Made by a program: the position numbers and the translations under genes
NCBI GenBank assembly: GCA_017429525.1
Contig: JAFROT010000017.1
Span: 1-64,000, forward strand
DNA length: 64,000 nt
Direction of reading: 5' to 3'
Origin: Bacteroidaceae bacterium
GTDB lineage: Bacteria > Bacteroidota > Bacteroidia > Bacteroidales > Bacteroidaceae
In this document: piece after piece, positions 60,924-64,000 of the stretch
Layout: each line of letters begins with the position of its first letter
Position numbering within the stretch: the first letter of the stretch is position 1
The notes under the pieces: model-generated
What the model saw: the letters and a program-made list of their open reading frames with translations, nothing else
The model's database searches: none
What the model was told of the DNA's origin: nothing

Positions 60924-63787
60924 TCACATTCGTGGCAAATGGTGTTCTTTGTGGTCTGTCGGAACGGAACTTTGTCATCGAAAATTTCTTCGATGACAGC
61001 ATTTAGCTGTTCGTTATAGGCCTCGAGCAGCGATTCGCCGTCGGGGGTCAGCGGCTGGCGTACATCTTGTATGATTCTTCTGGATATAGTCAGTTTTGGC
61101 GAGTAGTCATCGCTTCCTGATTTGTGAATGAAGAACAGACAAGGGGTGACAGGCTGTTGCTCTTGCTGCGCCACAATGGAGGCATAGAGAATCGTCTGCA
61201 AATAATAATGTTCTTTCTTCCCCGTGTTGGAGAACAGACTGTTCAGTTCGCTGACGGGATATGGATAGCCGCCCGTCTTATAGTCTACGACACGAATGCT
61301 ACGTCCACTCTCGGCCGAAGGGTCAGCGACTTCGTCCAAGCGATCGATGATGCCGCCTGTGTCAATCTCGATATCATGATTGCCACTTTGGATATGCATG
61401 GTTGTCATGCGCGGTTGTTCCAATTCTATGATGCGAATGGGTGTGAGACGTCGGTCGTAGGTGAGCAGTTGCTTGAGATAAGATTTTACCACGCGATTGG
61501 CAATCAATAGGATGCCCGTGTACTCCTCGCGGCGTCCTTGGAAGAAGCGTTCGCGAAAAGCCTGGCGCACCATGTCATCTAAGCGATACGCATCGTGATC
61601 AAGTATTCCGTCGATATCTTGTTGGTGAACGATATCACCAGCAGAGGTTAACTGTAGATAAAGCAGTTCGGCCGCCCGGTGGAAAACCTCACCAAAGAGT
61701 GCAGCGGTGAACCCATCTGCAGGATCGGGATCAATGCGTAAGCCGCGAACATAACGGTAATAGAACATCAATGGACAACTGGTGTAACGATTGATGGCTG
61801 TGGGCGACAGCAGGCGACGGTCCTTGCCAGTTCTGTGGGTGTTGTCAAAACGCTGATAGAGCTGTTGTAAGACTTCGTCGGTCTTTGGCACGACAATTTC
61901 TTCTTGTTCGGGTAGACTACAGGAAGTCTGCAATTGCAAATGTTCGACCTTCAACGATGTCTCTGCCAGCAACTGACGCAAGAATCGAGAACTCTCGTTT
62001 TGCCGCGTACCAGCGTTGCTCTCGTTGTAGACGAAAGTGACACGTTCGGCACGCTGGATAAGACGATAGAAATAGTAGGCGTAGACGGCAATCTTATGGC
62101 GTATCGTGGTTAAGCCGAAAGCGTCCTTCAGGTGGTAGGGAATGAAGCTGTTGTCGGCAACGCTCTTGGGCAGATACCCTTCGCCAACGCTGAGCATGAG
62201 CACATGACGGAAATCCAGAGCACGCGTCTCGAGCACGCCCATGACTTGCAGGCCTACGGCGGGTTCGCCATGGAAGGGAACGCTCTGCGTCTGTAGCACG
62301 TTCCTAACCAGTCGCATTAGCGTAGCGTTGTTCACCGTGAGCAACGGTTCGTCTCCAGCCATTAAGTCGAGGATGCGATTGATACGCTTGTAGGCTACGA
62401 AGACCGCCTCAATATGCAGTACTGTCGTCGAAGAGGACTGCTCCTGCTTAGATAAACGTTTTCCGAGTTGGGACAGTACATCAAGTAAATAATTCATCAG
62501 CCCCACTTGCCCCAGCACCTCACGCTTCCACGTTTCCTCGTCCAGAAGTCGGACAAGAGGATGATTTTCGACAGCCGTCAGAAGCGACGGGCGGAAACGG
62601 TGATTAACGGTGTCAAGGCCTTCAGTTTGCAGTATCATGAGCGAGTTGACTAAGCCATAAACTGACGTATCGGAGAGGGGGAAACCCATCGTGACATTCA
62701 ACGCCTCGACCGAAGATGGCAGTGCGTGCAACACAGGTTGGAGCAATTGTTCGTTGCAGAGTACGACTGCGGTTTGGCTTTCTGTATAGCTCTCTCCCTC
62801 AGGTGCACGTTCGGGCAACGTCAGGTTCTCCTGTAACCATTGAGGGACATAACGCGCCTGTGCATTTTCGCTCGACGCTGTAACGAAGGTCAGTTGTTTC
62901 TCTTTCCTGAAATTGTCCATTCCGGCAGCTTCAAGTTCGTTGCCGTAACGCTCTATGTTCTGGCGAATGAAATAGCCAGCTTCATGGATTTCCTTGTCAT
63001 GAGGGTTGGCATAGAACAGGTCATAGTCCCAATAGAAGAGCGCCCTCCCTTGGCGTTGAAGTTCATCGAAGAGAGCTTTCTCGACCTCATTCAAGACATT
63101 GAAGCCTACGAATACATATTGACGCTTGTCGTTAGCGAAAGGTGCACTTGCCTCATCCACAGTCGTGGGGTCAGCCAGACGAGCTGCACGCAAGCGCTCG
63201 ATGACATCGCGTTGCAAAGCTCCCTCGTAAAGCATACCCGCTTCCGCTAACTGTCGACGCAAGTCATCGTAGATATCGAACATACGACTCCATAGACGCA
63301 AAAAACGTTCTTTCAGCTGTGAGTTGCCCTCTACCGAAAATTCGCTGAAGAATGACTGCAGCGCCTCTTCCTGCTCAGGAGTGATATAGGAGTTATCCTC
63401 TAATTCTTTGATGTCGTGGATATTGGTAAAGAGCTGCCGCGCATCAACCAAATGCTTGTCAATATCATCGAAGTCGTTGAGAAGAACTTCGCCCCATCCA
63501 TAGAATTGATCGAGCGGCTGAGGGTCTTCAACCAAATCGGCGTAGGAACGATAGAGGCGGCAGACGCTCTCGATTGGGTCGCAGAGCGCGTAGGGTGACT
63601 GTTGCAGAAAGAGATCGCTGATCGTTCGGTAGACTGGGGTCCACACGGGTGTCGGAGATAACTCCGCCAGGCGCTGGTTCAGAAAAAGACTAGCCCGTTT
63701 GCCTGGGAAGACGACCACCACTTGGCTCATGTTGGAGCCAAAATGGCTGAGCAACGAGGTTGCGACTTGATGTAGAAACGTATGCAT
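60899..63787 (-). CDS. AddB-like PD-(D/E)XK nuclease/helicase-fold protein
   Basis: 962 aa. N-terminal helicase-like fold with a degenerate Walker A (VVVVFPGKRASLFLN); the C-terminal RecB-type nuclease has SPTAINRYTSCPLMFYYRYVRGL, GRSIRVVDYKTGGYP (the D-YK of PD-(D/E)XK), and CHECDYRLLC, which with Cys in TSCP forms the iron-sulfur staple of AddB. Part of the double-strand-break resection complex with the AddA-like helicase encoded 5 bp upstream. Confidence 0.88.
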   Translation of the reverse strand: MHTFLHQVATSLLSHFGSNMSQVVVVFPGKRASLFLNQRLAELSPTPVWTPVYRTISDLFLQQSPYALCDPIESVCRLYRSYADLVEDPQPLDQFYGWGEVLLNDFDDIDKHLVDARQLFTNIHDIKELEDNSYITPEQEEALQSFFSEFSVEGNSQLKERFLRLWSRMFDIYDDLRRQLAEAGMLYEGALQRDVIERLRAARLADPTTVDEASAPFANDKRQYVFVGFNVLNEVEKALFDELQRQGRALFYWDYDLFYANPHDKEIHEAGYFIRQNIERYGNELEAAGMDNFRKEKQLTFVTASSENAQARYVPQWLQENLTLPERAPEGESYTESQTAVVLCNEQLLQPVLHALPSSVEALNVTMGFPLSDTSVYGLVNSLMILQTEGLDTVNHRFRPSLLTAVENHPLVRLLDEETWKREVLGQVGLMNYLLDVLSQLGKRLSKQEQSSSTTVLHIEAVFVAYKRINRILDLMAGDEPLLTVNNATLMRLVRNVLQTQSVPFHGEPAVGLQVMGVLETRALDFRHVLMLSVGEGYLPKSVADNSFIPYHLKDAFGLTTIRHKIAVYAYYFYRLIQRAERVTFVYNESNAGTRQNESSRFLRQLLAETSLKVEHLQLQTSCSLPEQEEIVVPKTDEVLQQLYQRFDNTHRTGKDRRLLSPTAINRYTSCPLMFYYRYVRGLRIDPDPADGFTAALFGEVFHRAAELLYLQLTSAGDIVHQQDIDGILDHDAYRLDDMVRQAFRERFFQGRREEYTGILLIANRVVKSYLKQLLTYDRRLTPIRIIELEQPRMTTMHIQSGNHDIEIDTGGIIDRLDEVADPSAESGRSIRVVDYKTGGYPYPVSELNSLFSNTGKKEHYYLQTILYASIVAQQEQQPVTPCLFFIHKSGSDDYSPKLTISRRIIQDVRQPLTPDGESLLEAYNEQLNAVIEEIFDDKVPFRQTTKNTICHECDYRLLCGR

Positions 63788-63792
63788 GTGTA

Positions 63793-64000
63793 TCAGAAGT
63801 CGAGGGTGAGTTGATTGTTGTCTATTTCACTACGGCCCCGCGAGGAAGTCGCTCTCTTGGATAGTACAGGCTGAACCTTGGCACTATAGACATACCAAAG
63901 GTAGCCTTCGACCGCAGCATTGGGATACATTTGCTTGAGCAGCGAGATGTATTCAAGCACCTGCTCTTCATAATCCTTGTGGGGGCGTCCGAACTTGAAG
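63793..64000 (-). CDS. 3' end of an AddA/UvrD-like helicase-nuclease (partial, runs off window)
   Basis: 69 C-terminal codons are visible on the minus strand, beginning FKFGRPHKDYEEQVLEYISL and ending NNQLTLDF-stop. FGRPHKDYEEQVLEYISLLKQMYP is characteristic of the nuclease end of RecB/AddA-like helicases, whose partner AddB-like gene follows after 5 bp. The start lies beyond base 64000. Confidence 0.75.
   Translation of the reverse strand, partial: FKFGRPHKDYEEQVLEYISLLKQMYPNAAVEGYLWYVYSAKVQPVLSKRATSSRGRSEIDNNQLTLDF

Overview
The window looks like a chromosomal segment of a Bacteroidales bacterium, most likely of the Prevotellaceae. The evidence is a type III glutamine synthetase, C10 (streptopain-like) and M6 peptidases, a BACON-domain lipoprotein, a DUF5112/DUF5113-type sensor kinase, a BspA-like/MBG/cohesin/dockerin surface protein, a CE12-like esterase and GH43 enzyme, and many promoters of the Bacteroidetes type (-7 TAnnTTTG with a TTG/TTTG box 19-21 bp upstream). 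Shine-Dalgarno signals are generally weak, as usual in this phylum. Most genes are GC-rich; the 36.7-41.5 kb block and the non-coding stretch after it are visibly AT-richer. Assignment to genus is inference.

Layout. 0-2.4 kb: 3' part of a radical SAM 'mobile pair B' protein, a 650-bp non-coding stretch with a 22-bp-period array, and an HU-like gene with a long leader. 2.4-9.5 kb (minus): secreted M6 metalloprotease with dockerin; a translationally coupled HAD hydrolase / DUF3089 lipase-like lipoprotein / AlkZ-like trio; a GDSL acetylesterase. 9.6-14.3 kb (plus): tRNA-Thr(CGT), mltG, glnN, a GH43 enzyme. 14.4-19.6 kb (minus): outer-membrane operon lptD-like / BACON lipoprotein / PagL-like deacylase. 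19.7-24.9 kb (minus): kdgK-kdgA, a DUF3298 lipoprotein, a C10 peptidase and an HD hydrolase. 25.1-30.6 kb (plus): NhaC antiporter, rsmG, an MBL hydrolase, an orphan siderophore-type ABC ATPase, an aldose epimerase and a GT2 glycosyltransferase. 30.6-36.2 kb: mutT plus TonB receptor, RidA, then an MFS transporter and a 60-aa cysteine protein lying between two ~91-bp direct repeats, and a NUDIX hydrolase.

36.7-41.5 kb is the accessory block: a large surface protein (BspA LRR + MBG repeats + cohesin + dockerin + OB-fold domains + C-terminal sorting-like tail) that appears split by a 4-bp tandem duplication, and an unknown 137-aa protein. Directly behind it (41.5-41.85 kb) lies a highly structured, promoter-led non-coding RNA candidate that I cannot assign to a family, followed by 750 bp of non-coding DNA with long inverted repeats and a perfect 24-bp palindrome. 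I regard 36.5-42.6 kb as the most interesting part of the window.

42.6-64 kb (mostly minus): uvrD/pcrA helicase, a response regulator and a double-module sensor kinase fed from a TPR-gene promoter, a second TPR protein, gyrA, gmd, ettA, a LysM glucosaminidase; on plus cdd and a GH25 lysozyme; then an AddB-like nuclease preceded by the 3' end of its AddA/UvrD-like partner.
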